64,000 bases of DNA from Dipteris shenzhenensis (Eukaryota > Polypodiophyta > Polypodiopsida > Gleicheniales), in assembly GCA_047967505.1 (NCBI GenBank), contig CM106539.1; one strand, 5' to 3'. The notes beneath the pieces are model-generated. The model was given only the letters and a program-made list of their open reading frames with translations, was not told the DNA's origin and ran no database searches. This document shows, piece after piece, positions 21,101 to 33,090 of this stretch. The position numbers were made by a program, and so were the translations under genes. Every line of letters begins with the position of its first letter. Position 1 is the first letter of the stretch.

Positions 21101-23654
21101 TTCATAAGTATGTACGGGAACTGTAAAGTCCTAAGGTGTTTTCCCTAACATACTGAAGAAACATCTAGACCACTTTGTCACTGTAGTTTTTTGTATTATC
21201 CTTGATTTTTGAAAATAAAATCATGATTCTCATCAACACACAATACTTTAAAATTGGAAGCATTGTTTTCAATGACAAGATGAAGTCTCACAACATATTT
21301 TTATGTAGGATCATTAGAACATAATTTGTCTTTTGAACGTGGGAGAAATGATTGTGTGTCATACCATTGTGTGTTCTCATTCCTAAACGAGTGAGTTGGT
21401 GTCATATTTTTCTACTTGATTATTATGGATTCCTTTTACCCCTAGACCATAGTCACTTGTATGAAGAAATAAACATCCTAGGAATTGGGGGTAAGGGGAT
21501 GTTATTAGTTCTTTCCCTAGAGACTTTATCGGTCATACTTAGAAAATGAATTGAAAGATTCAAAAGTAAAACAATGTAAGTATTTGGCAAAAGTATGTAG
21601 ATGAGTTTTTCTCTTGATGTAGATTTCATATCGATTTTCAATATTGTGTGTAGAGTAGATTATGTGAAAAGGCTAGATCTTTAATGAAATCAAGTAACCA
21701 CTTCAAGGAATAATTATTATAGAGAGGATATAGTTTTGAACACTCAGAGAAGAGGATGAATTCAGCCTTCGAGAGTGATTTCTTCAGGCAGATTGTGTGA
21801 TGCATCACAATCTTTGTTCATGTACTCTTGCACTTTGTAGCTTAATTCTCTCTCAAAAGTACAAACAATGTTTGGAAAGAAAAAAATATGTTTTCCAAAC
21901 ACATTGTAGATGAAGATAGTCATGACCTACGAATCAAAGACACAATCATTGATTAAGGGATGTAGGACCTACAAACCACGAAGTGCTTGACATGTTTTCC
22001 AAGATAATTTCTTTTGATTGATTGGTTCTGTGTTTGTGTAGGCCATTGAGGAGAGACTCTTTATCAGCGTGGTGATTGGTTGGTAGCCCAAAACGAAATT
22101 ATAATAGAGGTGAAAACAGAATAGCTTTTCTTTCTCTCCTTAATCTTTCACCTTGTGGCACATTCTTGCCCTCAACATTGCTATCGATTAGTTGATTATG
22201 TTTCTTTTTTGCTTTTTTTCTTTAGTTATGTTTGACATAGTCTCATATTTCTACATAACATATCAATATCTCAACTTTTTGCTCCTTGATATTAGATGGC
22301 TATTAGACATCCACAAAGTGCCGTATTTGGTCTTTCGGCATAATATGCTGATCATTTGATTTGTCATATACTAATGAGTCATTCTTTGGACCATACATGT
22401 GTGTATGGTGCTTGTCTTTCTGCACTAGGTCGTATCACTTGGTTATAAGTGTGGTTCGATAAGTAAGTCTACATTTTGACATTTGATCATAATACTTGAC
22501 TTTCAATGTCATTATAAGAGCTCCTTCTCCTTCTTTTCAAGTTATAATGACTTTGGAAGGTGGTGAATTGCTTGGTGGTTTGTGTGTTCTTTGGGTTGCA
22601 AAATCGGCAAGAGCAGCAAGAGCTCAAGGAATGTCACAATAGTTGTTGTTAATATCTTGTCTCTATCTTGTGAAGAAATCCATAAGGCTACTCTATCTTC
22701 TCCAAAGCTCCTCCATCTTCTATAAAGATGTTCAATCTGTCCAAGGTTCTACTCATCCTCTGTAGGCTTCTTGATCCTCTACATAATCCTCTCTATTGGC
22801 TTCTCTCAGCTCTTGTTGCTGATTGCCCATAGGTTGCTCCTTTTATGGCAATTGCATTTTCGTGGAATCTCTTATTATTACTACCTTCTCTTAGAGTTGA
22901 ACTCAGTTTTAGGTGTTGAGATGTCAGAGTAGCTCATTCGTGCTAGGCTTCAAAAGACTTTATGGTTTTCAATCTTGTAGGTGATAGCATAGTTGTTTTA
23001 GATGTGAGTTTGGACATGTTTCTAGATTCATCTCTTAGAAAATCAGGCATGTACCACTCTTGAGCTTGATAGCATGCTAGAATGCAATAATTCCTAATTG
23101 ATTATCTACCCTATGGAGTGGAACAAATGCAAACCAAATGAAGGACTTTGAACCAAAGGAGAGTCCTAAGTAGGTCTAACTTGTATGAACATGTCACTCA
23201 CAAGAACACTTAGATCTAAGACAAAGAACTATCAATCTCATGAAATAGTACCTCACACACGTACTCATACGTGCAACAAACTTGCTACTAAAATAACTTA
23301 GTTTGAAGCTTGAAGATACCTTTCAAATCTACCTTATACCCTACTCAACTACGTGATCTCAGTGGCATCTTTGAAAGTATAGCAATGCCCCAATGGGGTC
23401 ATATTATAGGAGAGAAGCTAGTCTTTCCCCTCCCTCCAAATCTAGTCCTCGAGGCCTCATTGGCTGGTTGACCTAGTTTATTAGATAACTAGTCAGGCTT
23501 CCAAGTTGGCTTGTAGTAGGTGTTTTTGGAGTGTATGTGGTGACCTCCCCATTTGTGAGCCCTCAAAGCAAACGGGAGGTGCACTTGTGTATGTTACATG
23601 ACATGTTAGCATTGATTTAGGATGCCACAAGGGTTGATCTGAGGTGGAACATAC
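18131..23654. other. No gene recognised in about 5.5 kb
   Basis: Mixed AT-rich DNA. Short plus-strand frames at 19128-19316 and 19385-19573 and minus-strand frames near 19265-19716 have no motif. 18148-18450 may be more of the decayed LINE-like material (minus strand, RLGAAKVQSGFKKVTHCRYS) but could not be assigned. Confidence 0.5.
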
Positions 23655-23800
23655 GGTTGCCACATGGACAACACATTGGTTGTCATGTGGGCAGCATACA
23701 AATAAAGAAAACACATTGGTTTTCATGTGGGCAACATACAAATAAAGAAAACACAAGAAAATGGGTTGCCACATGGGCAGCATGTAGGTTGCCATGTGGG
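23655..23800. repeat. Tandem repeat of about 45 bp
   Basis: Three to four imperfect units built on ACACATTGGTT-TCATGTGGGCA and CATACAAATAAAGAAA, ending in GTTGCCACATGGGCAGCATG copies. It produces Cys/His/Pro-rich minus-strand frames that are not genes. Confidence 0.75.
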
Positions 23801-24009
23801 TAGACCGTAGTATAATTATAAGAATACATGGACATATTTAGAGCTCTTGGTGGAGAGATCCTATACAGAGTCGACATGGGGCAATGGTCAAAGCAGTTTG
23901 GAGGAGATCAAGATGCTTGGAGGATGCTTGGAACATGGCGATAGCATCCAAGGTGCATATGTAGGTCTGTGTGGTCATTTTGGAGCAAATACGATGAGGC
24001 ATAGCAGCA

Positions 24010-24012
<3 letters not shown>

Positions 24013-24055
<43 letters not shown>
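24013..24055. repeat. (GA)n microsatellite
   Basis: Uninterrupted GA dinucleotides, about 21 units, just left of duplication copy A. Confidence 0.97.
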
Positions 24056-24057
<2 letters not shown>

Positions 24058-25093
24058 CATCTTCACCATAGATGCTATAATCAAGCTTCATAATTTCTTG
24101 TGCTTCCTCAAACATACTAGGGATCTTCAATCCTTGCATATAAGGCCTTCAACCTTGCATTGTTGTAATTTTCTTCTAGCCATGACATCTATGAGATATT
24201 TGAAAGCTGTCCATGTGCCCCACCCAAGGACTAGTCAAGGGAATGGTTCCTGGTCCCTATGCGATTTTGTATATTCATATATTGTATGCGATTTGCAAAC
24301 TTGCACATAGTTTTACTGTGAGACAGAAGGTTATGCTAACTCTAAAGTGCAAGCATGCTAAAGGCACAACATAAGCTAGTTAATGAAATGCTTTAACATC
24401 AATTGTTGCTAGAGTAGATAAATAGTATGCACAAGAGAGAGATGGAGACCACAAAAAAGAGCTAAAAAAGATTGCATAATTTGAAGGCCAAGGTGATGGA
24501 GGACACGAAGAGGATGCTATTAGGTGATGCCTAAACTCATGTCATGTGCTTGTCAACTTTGTGAATGGGAGTTTGATGCATTGCTTTGAGTTGAGTCCCT
24601 CATTGGTAATGTCCAATCTTATGGTTTGGGCAATTGTGTGCTACAATACCAACATTTACATACAATCTCAGTGCATCACGGATGAAACAATGGGATGCAA
24701 TATGAACTTCATAGAAAAATAAAGTCCTACAATCTGACAAGAAGAACCTAATGATTGAAGTTGCGAGAAGATGCTAGCATTAATGTTTGGAATGGCAGAG
24801 GTGCGAGCTGAGTAAGATGAGGATGGAGGCATCAGAGTCTTAAAGAGAGAGGTGCCAAGAGTCAAACATAGGCTCGAATTCGCACATTCCCCATTGTTGC
24901 AATCGGCACCTCTTGTTCGTATATGTAGGTTTAAATAACACATATGATGTAGATATCTTATATTTTGAAAATTTAATATTGCCTCCAAGCGACTTCAAAG
25001 TAGTGATGTATCTCTCACATAAGGAGCTTTAAAATTACTTCATGGAAAACAAAAATATTTACATTATGGGTGATATAGACATATTACACTAAG

Positions 25094-25230
25094 TGACCCC
25101 CCTGAGCCCAGTGCTTAGCCAAGGGATTGGTTCCTAGCCCCTACGCTCACAAGGCGATGGGACTAGATGGGACCAATCTAAGGTTAGGTTCTTGGACTCT
25201 TTCAAAGAGAGAGATAACGGCTTTTTATTT
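25094..25230 (+). repeat. Dispersed repeat of about 115-130 bp (SINE-like, several copies)
   Basis: Consensus features are a GCTTAGCCAAGGGATTGGTT start, GGCGATGGGACTAGATGGGA in the middle and GGACTCTTTCAAAGAGAGAG at the end. Diverged copies lie at about 25500-25600 and, in copy B, at about 43971-44110, 50834-50985 and 51210-51310; a truncated one lies at about 24207-24256. No convincing A and B boxes or terminal poly(A) were found, so the class is uncertain. Confidence 0.55.
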
Positions 25231-26512
25231 CCTACATAGGAAGCATGCCTGTTTGATTTAAAGTCCACTCTAGCATTCACATAGTTACAACACCTCTCAT
25301 ATGCATTACCTGAAATAAAGCTAAAAACTAAGCTCGGTTTGATTTTAAGTTCACTCTTTGCATTCACATAGTCACAACCCCTCTCTTATGCATTGCATTG
25401 AAATAAAGTGTTAGAGATAGACTTTACGATAACCATTCACATGAGGTTCAAATGTGCCACATGGTAGTAGTAAAGATAGATCTCTATCCCTTCTCTTAAT
25501 CCCCATTCAGTGCTTGTTGGCCAAGGGATTGGTTCTTGGCATGATGGGACACTTCTAAGGTCACGTTCGTGGACTCTTTCAAAGAGAGAGGTAGCTTGAA
25601 GAATTTTCTTTTCAATGGATTGAAGGATATTCATTATACTTGAATAATTTTATGCTTTGCATAATTTTATAGTATGTTAAATGTTAGCTATTTCAGATGA
25701 TGATTTTGGTAAGGTTTTGGAAGAAGATGAGTTTTTGAAGGAGATGGTGCACTGTTGTCCTGATGGCTTTGATAGTTCTATGGATCGATTTGGTGGTGGC
25801 GGAGGTTCGGTTACGTATTGCATTTTTGGTTTATTTAAGGATTGTGTTTTCCATTTCCATGCTGGATCTCCGGTTGTGAATGGTGAATGGGGGATATTTT
25901 TCTTGATTTGATGTGGTGGACGGAGTCTTAGTTAGTTGTGACCAACTACTTTAGTAGTTTTTGGTCAATTTTGGTTGTTGTGTCCGATTTGCCAAAATGG
26001 CAGTTGTAATGGAATATTTGGCTATTGTAATCGAAGATGTTACCTGTTGTTGCAGGTAACTCTTTGCGAAAGTATTTAATTTGCAATATGTTTATTTTTG
26101 ATTGGTTACTTTAACTTGAATGCGATTACGTGTCAATTGGAAGTTGACTCTGCTAAATTTTTTCTTGTTGGGAATGCTTAAGCGTGCATCTAGTATTTCT
26201 TTGTTTTCCAGCGGCGCTGTTTGAATTTTTTATGTATGTATATTCTGAGGTAGAGTTGGATTAAATCAGACGGCTGTGATTGATCTGCCGTCGACCTCGG
26301 ACCTTGACGGGAACATGTTGGACGCGTGCAAGAGGAATAGTCTTCCAGGGAACTTGCCGTGTTTGCCAAGCTTTTGTCCCTTGCATCATATATTTCATTA
26401 CCTACGACGCATATCTTCCACAGCTATACCTTCTTATACTTTTACGCTCCGCCAAAGCTGAATTCCGTGCACTACCTCTAGCCCACACAAATTCATAGAA
26501 TCTCCCTCGACC

Positions 26513-26743
26513 ATGACTGCTGCTCACTGTCACTTGAGGCCTCCCCGATCATGCTTAAGGCTATTCTTAAAATTTCTATCTTCATGCTTTAGGTGCTCTG
26601 ACACTACTAATGAGTGCGCGCTCGAGAGAAACTTACTAAAGAAATCCGTTTTTGAAGCGGCGGAGTCCTTCAATCCGAATGACAAAGAGCTGATGGATGC
26701 CCTTCGATACTTATCTCGTGGAAAGCCTCCACTCGTAATGTAA
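26513..26743 (+). CDS. Small conserved ORF or first exon, 76 codons (copy A)
   Basis: ATG at 26513; the product has a basic Cys/Arg/Leu-rich start (MTAAHCHLRPPRSCLRLFLK) and an acidic second half with FEAAESFNPNDKELMDALRY and LSRGKPPLV. The second half loosely resembles the start of a NAC domain (F.P.D.EL...YL..G.PL), but this is weak. The frame ends at TAA, yet the end overlaps AAT|GTAAGA, a good splice donor, so it could be exon 1 of a truncated gene. Flanking DNA (26270-26960) is richer in CpG than the surroundings. The copy B version (53057-53287) differs by one silent base. Confidence 0.35.
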   Translation: MTAAHCHLRPPRSCLRLFLKFLSSCFRCSDTTNECALERNLLKKSVFEAAESFNPNDKELMDALRYLSRGKPPLVM

Positions 26744-27830
26744 GATCCGGAGTCCAATTGTTTGAAGTTAATTCTTAAATGGTAAATGCTGGTCTTCAAA
26801 TCCCAGCTTCGGCTACGTATATGAGAGGCCAAGCTCTGCCGCTATGGACACATCGCGCTTTGGAGATCTTAGTCGTGAAGCATATGCTTTATGTGGCCAT
26901 ATCGAATATGTATGAAATGCCTTAAGGGCGATTAGCATTTCTTACGAGACGGGCGATTGATAACACAATGTAACACGCTTTCTACAAAAGAATCGATATT
27001 CTTTTGTAAACGATACCATTTTGTGCTGTTTTCGACTCAATACCCATTACTCATCTTACTTCTTGACTCTACCTTTTTCTCACCAAGATATGGTTTATAC
27101 GTTTTATCTCCTCCCCTCTTCACGATCCCAAGTGCGATGATGAGAGGCTCTTCTTAGAGCTATATGGAAGCCTTGAAGGTTAGTCTCTCCTAGGTAGAAA
27201 CCAAATTCCTTATAATTAGGAGCATATGAACTTTTGTCTTTGCATAAGTCTATTAGTAGTGGTGCGCTTGAGTATGGATAAAAAAGGTCCACACACAATT
27301 AGAATGTCACATAAAGTTTCTTTGATTGGGGGCATGTGACAAAAAATGCAAAGTAAAGGTTAAGCCCTCCTCTAGCTAGGCATCCCTTCATATCTTTTGA
27401 TAGTGTCTAATCTTTGCTATGAGATAGAAAGCTCCATGACCTAATGTGTGAGTCTTTAGTAGCATGGCCTCCTTAAAGGTAGTGCTATAATGAAGGATCA
27501 AAACTCTTTTGTGAAGTTCCACATGTAATGCTAATTTTTTTTGTATGTGGAGATCATCCTATTAAAATTGCCTTTTAATAGGCCAACACCCTTTTTAAAA
27601 AAAGATTCTTTATCTTTTGCATCCAAAAGCACTTGCTTAACGACTATACTTGGAGGCAATCCCACACACATTTGTACATTCTTGTTTAACTAGCTACAAT
27701 TGCTAGTAAGTATATTTTTCCATAAAGACATGTTTATAAAAGGTAACAGATAATAGTGCTCTATGTTTTCAATGTCTTTCAAGGTTCTTGCAAGCTTGTG
27801 AGCACGTTTTTTTCCTTTTGGGGGGGGACG

Positions 27831-27832
<2 letters not shown>

Positions 27833-27864
<32 letters not shown>
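27833..27864. repeat. (GA)n microsatellite (copy A)
   Basis: About 15 GA units after a G8 run. The copy B counterpart at 54378-54397 is shorter, showing repeat-length change since duplication. Confidence 0.95.
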
Positions 27865-27867
<3 letters not shown>

Positions 27868-28417
27868 ATCTTCAGAGATTCACAAGATGGTTTCTATACT
27901 AAGCATCCTCCAAAGGATTCTTTCATGGTAGTGTGATATGAGAAGGTACGTGCATATACATATCTACATTTGCCAGATGCAAGAAACGAAAGCGAGTCTA
28001 GGAAGATCCAGAAAAGCAACCAAAGAGAATAAGAGTAATGAATGAAGATGTTATGCTAAAATCAATGCAATCTACATGTTGTTAGCGTAGATGTATGTGC
28101 TCAATTAACTTACATGACATCAAGGGCTATAGAGAACATGTCTAGCAAATGAGAGGGAGTAAAAGAAATAAATACCTACTCACGAGACTCTCTTGCTTTC
28201 TTGTAAATGACACGAAAAGGCGAAGTCCAAGAGAATAGAGAAAGCCTCTTATAAATGGAAAAACTATTTGCAACAATCCATATCGCATTATTACAGGATT
28301 ATCACATGGCATATATTGGGATTTGGCTAATAAAGCAAAGTATGGAGTAAAATCTAGCATTCATGGAAACATAGGAATCCCAAAACAAGAGCCTCAACGG
28401 TTGTAGCAACAACTATT

Positions 28418-29090
28418 TTGAAACACTATAATCATGAAAATGCTTTAACTCAACCCCATCTATTTGAAATGCATCTTTCAATAGGTTTAACAAAAAAAGA
28501 AGTATTTAACTCTATTGGAGAAACACTGAGGCAAAGAGGGCATGCTATGGCATCTTTTCATACTTTTTGTATACTCTTTGCAAGAAGATATTTAGACAGG
28601 TTAAAATCCTAAAGAGGCAAAAAATGTCAAAGTGTAGTGTCAATGATAATCTAAAGCAGGCACTTGAGAGTGCAACGTCTCCACAACAAAGAGAATCATA
28701 CCAAAAAAGGAGAGAATTTCATCATGGACTTATTCGGCATTGTAGACTAAAATATACATTTTGGAAGGAGCAAGCTATTTCTCATCCAAATGAGTACCGT
28801 TGTAACATCTGTTATGAAGTCAATTCAGAGTGTACATGCAGAAACAGGTCACCTACTACCAAATTTGAGATATAGACAAAGAATTGCGGATGAGAGAATA
28901 AGAATGTACTCTTCTTTGCATTTTGCTCAATGCTAATCACTCATAAAATCTTCGATGAGATGAGATTAAAGTTGGGTTTTTGTTGGTTGGACACACACAT
29001 GAGGATATCATCATATTTCTAGCACAGTCTTAAGAGAGCTAAAACATAGCGACATGGAGACGATGGATGACTTCATAAGAAAATGTGGAG
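28418..29090 (+). pseudogene. Broken transposon-type gene with VGHTHEDI motif (copy A)
   Basis: Successive plus-strand frames read LTKKEVFNSIGETLRQRGHA, KKIFRQVKILKRQKMSKCSV, LKQALESATSPQQRESYQKR, FWKEQAISHPNEY and then, near 28975-29090, VGFLLVGHTHEDI followed after a frameshift by VLRELKHSDMETMDDFIRKC. A Cys-containing helix-rich segment followed by V-G-H-T-H-E-D-I recalls the uncharacterised DUF7869-type proteins linked to mobile elements. This is recognition from memory, not a search. Frameshifts and stops break it, and its 3' part is deleted in copy A at 29090. Confidence 0.45.
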
Positions 29091-29476
29091 TGTGTGTGTG
29101 TGTAGATAACTATTAGTATAGACTAGGCTTAGGCTAAATGAGAAGTAGTATAGGACAAGAGAAAAGGCCGCAAAGAACAAGTGAACTATAAAAAAGCGTA
29201 GAATGTCAACCTCATGTAAACATGAAACGTTTACAAAACATTGTGAGTGCGAAGCAGTGATAAATAGATACTCAAATTAACGACACTGCATGCCAAAGTT
29301 GCCCTAGCGCATATGCGAGTGTTTCCAGTTATCACGTGTTTGAGTCGGCACACTTCACCTTTGTTGCTAATACAAGAGCAAAGTCTAAAGACACACACAG
29401 AGTAACCCAGCATAAAGCAACGAGAGAAAAGCGCAAGGTAAAGGGACGCCCACAAGCAATGAAGACAAGGCTATGG

Positions 29477-29887
29477 CTTCAGCTAGGGTTTTCAATGTAT
29501 CATTGATAACTCCTAGTTGTGTTCCTACAATTGCTCATTCGTAGAGGGCTTCTCTACTAATTAATGTAACAAATGCTCATTAATAGAGGGCTTCTCTACT
29601 AATTCCTCCTAGCCATGGTTTCCAGTGATCCTCTATCTCATGAGTCTTGTTTCCTTTTTCATCACCATGGAGCTCTCTCTATGGAAACCTCCCCTTAGCC
29701 CAATGCTTGCAAAGTGGCCCCCTCCCTTGGTGCCATGTGTCCCACAAGGGACCTTACCCTTCTAGCCCTCTCATGACCCTTTCCACCTCTTAACTAATGT
29801 CTAGGCCTAGGCGTGACCCTAGACCCAAACCCTCTAGGCCTCATAATATGCAAGCACCGTCAAGCCCTCTGCTTAACCTTTTAGTAC
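29477..29887. other. No gene recognised
   Basis: Unique DNA right of duplication copy A. A block GAGGGCTTCTCTACTAATT occurs twice near 29546 and 29586 (about 40-bp tandem duplication). Confidence 0.5.
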
Positions 29888-30489
29888 CTTTGATTTTTTT
29901 TTTTGGGCAGAAATTTTTTTTGTTATATTAGGATATCATCATCATCATAAGTATTTACATGTTCTTTGGCAAAGAACAACCAGCCCCCATGGAGAGAGTT
30001 TCATGCGGAAACTTAAGCATAAGCTCATGCTCATGCATGAGCATAAGCATGAGCTTATGCTTATGCTTATGCTTATGCGGTGTCGTCGTGCTCGGAGAGA
30101 GGTATCTCGGTGGCGAGTCATCTCATGTAAGAAAGCGGCTAGGCATCTCTGATCCGTGAACTACAGCATGTGTGGGAGGGAGCCGAATCCATTGCGGAAG
30201 AGGCAGTGGTATCGGCCTCGAATGGCATAATAGATAGGACATCTGAAAGCAAAGTGCTCCTCCGACTCGATCTCCTGCAAATCACAAAGTGGGCAAAGGC
30301 GGTCCTCTCATGAGATACCCTCTGCGCGTCCGCTTTGGATCCGTAATCGGTGTGACGAGACCCTAAACTGACCGAGGGAGATCCAGAGAACCGGTGGAAG
30401 ATAGCTTCATTGAACAGCATTGCCAGGATGGGGGCTAGAGTTTTGATGCCATAGGCAACAAACTCTATGCATAGGCCCTCATGTTCCAA
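29888..30489 (-). pseudogene. LINE fragment 2 with internal deletion and poly(A) end
   Basis: On the minus strand AYGIKTLAPILAMLFNEAIF (RT N-terminal helix of a LINE) is joined directly to a downstream C-terminal segment reading DLQEIESEEHFAFRCPIYYA and IRGRYHCLFRNGFGSLPHML, a zinc-finger-like LINE tail. The RT core is missing. A T-run at 29889-29899 on the plus strand equals a poly(A) tail at the 3' end, typical of target-primed LINE insertion. Confidence 0.65.
30014..30078. repeat. Hexanucleotide GCATAA/GCATGA array forming a palindrome
   Basis: Units of GCATAA, GCATGA and their complements (TTATGC, TCATGC) are arranged so that the left arm AAGCATAAGCTCATGCTCAT pairs with the right half, apart from a 6-nt offset. 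The result is a near-perfect hairpin of about 20 bp per arm followed by four TTATGC units. Confidence 0.8.
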
Positions 30490-31011
30490 ATAGTAGCAAC
30501 AAAATCAAAAGAGAGGGAATAGGAGTCCTCAGTGTCATCTGTATTGTCATCATTGAAGTAATCAAAGTAACTGAAACTCTTTGAATCTTCAGAGCTATCA
30601 GTGGCATCTGCCTGGGCTGAGCTTGGGCTTCACAAGGTGAGTCAGGTTCCTTTTTGACCTTTGTGGAGGGTACCTGATTAAAAAACTCAATGATCTCAGT
30701 AGGGACTTCAAAGGGTGTGGAATTATCAATCCCAAAGCAGCTTTGAGTGTGTTCTTGTAAGTCAGCATTGAAGATGGCAACCTCTGCTTGGAAAGTGTGG
30801 ATCGATTCTATGATTTTCTTCTGGTCTTGTTCAGCCAGTTAACAAACAGTAAGTCAGCTTGCAAAATAACTTGGTTAAACTGAAGATTGTTCCTGGTTAC
30901 CGATATAAACCAAAGTGCATGTGCTCTCAGGGGTGACTAGGTGTCTTGTTTTGTCCTTGAAGAGTCTCCAAGCAAGATGGCCTTCTAATTCACTGGCTCC
31001 CCTATCTCTAG

Positions 31012-31338
31012 TTAGACTATTTTCCATACCTTTCTGGCCATTGGACAAGCCACAAAGAGATGGAAGATATCTTCATTAGTAGAGGGACAATTCATACATT
31101 TACCATTACCCTTCCCAATCCTGAGTCCTCTGATATTGGTCCACACAACTTTATGCAATATGAGCCACATCAAGGCAGATAGTTTGTCTGGAATTGAAGG
31201 AGACCAGATGGCACAGAACCTGAATTTCCATTTCTCTTTGGAGTCATGAAGTTTCCAACTGTCATTTAGAGCCCTACAGAGATCACCCATGTCCCTACTT
31301 GGTGTGGGTATGGGGAAGAAAGAGGAACTTCCACCCAA
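31012..31338 (-). pseudogene. LINE zf-RVT (zinc-binding) domain
   Basis: A 108-codon frame with FRFCAIWSPSIPDKLSALMW, LILHKVVWTNIRGLRIGKGN and CMNCPSTNEDIFHLFVACP. The CxxC...HLF..CP pattern with W..ILH upstream is the zinc-binding region found after the RT in plant LINEs. It runs in line with the RT of the same element. Confidence 0.8.
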
Positions 31339-31904
31339 TTGAACTCCCTACTATACACAAGGAAAGATCCCCCCTTCCATTGTTGGCTACCACTCCAAAG
31401 TTGTAATCTACTCATAACAAGTGACTGGCTTTTGTTGTTTATACTGAACTCTCTCCTAATCTCTACCCAAGTTTTTTACCTTAGTTCTTATCTGCTCCAC
31501 AGCTGCCCCCAGCTTTGCAAACCATTTTTAAATAGAAGAGCTACCTTGGCTATCTCTTCATCAGAAAGAACAGCTTCTTTGAAAATAACAAAAATCCAAA
31601 TTGAGTCCAAGGTCATAAAGGCACCTTTACCTGAAAAGTCAATTTCGCTTTTAATCCCTTCAAAATCTGTCCAAAGAGAGACCCAAAGCTGGCTGCCTTT
31701 AGGTTTGCAGGGTTCTGGGTTACAAATAGCTGATAGTATGGGGTAGTTTTTCCACTTGAGAACTCTGAGGGGTCTTGGGGAGCTGACATTCCTAAGGAGA
31801 AGTTGAGCGCAGGCTTCAATAGGGTTTAGGATTGCCTTTAAAATCTAGGTTGAGGAGAGTTTTGGAGCAACATGTTCTATGTCAATAACTCCTAATCCAC
31901 CCTC

Positions 31905-33090
31905 CTACTTGAGTTTAATACAGAAGTCCCACTTGACCTTGGGTATCTTGCCTCCCCACAGAAAAGATCTACAAATTTTTATGAATCTATTAATTCCAGC
32001 TTTGGAGGGGGACCAAGTTGTGAGGTAGAAGATAACAATAGGATAAATGCAATGGTTGAGAATAGTTCTTCTTCCTACCAGACTAGCCTGAAATCCTCTC
32101 CATTTCTCCATCTTGTTTTGAATCAGTCCCACCTTTGCTTGAGGGAAATATCAAACCCCATGGGGATATGCAGTAGCCTAAAGACTGAGCAATACTTGAC
32201 CCTCTGGTATCCCATCCCTTCCAACACTTGATGTTAATCACCTTTGAGAGTTGCATATCCAGTTTTTGAGTGATTGATTTTGGACCCAGAGGCTTTGCAA
32301 AAAATATCTAAAGACTCCATGGCCACCTTGATACATTGTGACTCATTCTTGAGGGTTAAGTTTGTATCATCAGCAAACTGTTGATAGATAAGGTGCTTGC
32401 CTAAGGGTAGCTTACTACCTTGAACTTGTTTTCTTGGCTTTGTTGATGGAGAAGCCATCCCAGGGAGTCTGCTGTAATTGCAAAGAGTAAAGGGGCAATA
32501 GGGCACCCCTGCCTTATAGATCTTTTAAGCTCAAATGGTTGGCTCATGATCCCATTAACACAAATCTTTGCTGTAGCATTTGCGAGGAGGAGTTTGATGA
32601 AAGAAATGTAAAGGGGGCCAAGTCCCGTATCACCTAGAGCTTGGATGATGAAATCCCATTTAAGTCTATCATAAGCCTTGTCAAAGTCAACCTTTAAGAA
32701 GAATATGTCCTGTTTTGTTTCTCTAGCATACTCACATCCCTCCCAAATGTTGATGATAGCTTCAAGTAAATGTCTGCCCTTTATGAAGCCTTTCTACTCT
32801 GAGTAGGATCCACTTGGCCATTCTGTTTTTAATCCTCAAAGCCAGAGCTTTAGCAAAGATTTTATAGCTACATATGAGCATATTAAGAGGTCTCCAGTTC
32901 CTTAGCTCAGTCTTATCTCCTTCCTTAGGAATAAGTTTTATAACACCACCATTGATATGTGTAGGTAAAAACCCACTTTCAACACTTTCCTACCATAAGA
33001 GAAGGAGGTATGGGCCAACAGTGGACTAGAATCTTTTGTAGAATTAAATTGGTAGTCCATTCTCACCTGGTGTTTTACCATCAGACAGTA
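31905..33090 (-). pseudogene. LINE reverse transcriptase, frameshifted
   Basis: Reading from 33090 downward: GVIKLIPKEGDKTELRNWRP, SYKIFAKALALRIKNRM, a broken middle, RQGCPIAPLLF in a shifted frame near 32505, and QFADDTNLTLKNE near 32380, where FADD is the intact catalytic box. The thumb follows with MEKWRGFQASLVGRRTILNH and FLWGGKIPKVKW. In life it would prime reverse transcription at a nicked chromosome site. At least four frameshifts or stops are present. Confidence 0.8.

Larger units (their letters stand above)
24140..29476. repeat. Segmental duplication, copy A
   Basis: The sequence from ATAAGGCCTTCAACC (24140) to GACAAGGCTATGG (29476) recurs in the same orientation at 43895-57999 with only a few percent mismatches. 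Relative to copy B, copy A lacks about 150 bp near 24256, about 840 bp at about 25696 (B 51402-52238), and about 1.99 kb at 29090 (B 55621-57608). It also lacks the copia element of copy B, and its sequence GCACAAGAGAGAG is the empty site. Copy A has about 31 bp extra near 25250. Confidence 0.95.

Noticed and set aside
25081-25106. TTACACTAAGTGACCCCCCTGAG resembles the right end of the MITE
   Set aside because: No matching left terminal repeat or 8-bp duplication was found within a few hundred bases; at most a solo end, and not counted as a copy.
26276-26498. Two overlapping plus ORFs of 61 and 72 codons in front of the small conserved ORF
   Set aside because: No shared conservation pattern beyond the duplication itself; likely 5' UTR or intergenic.
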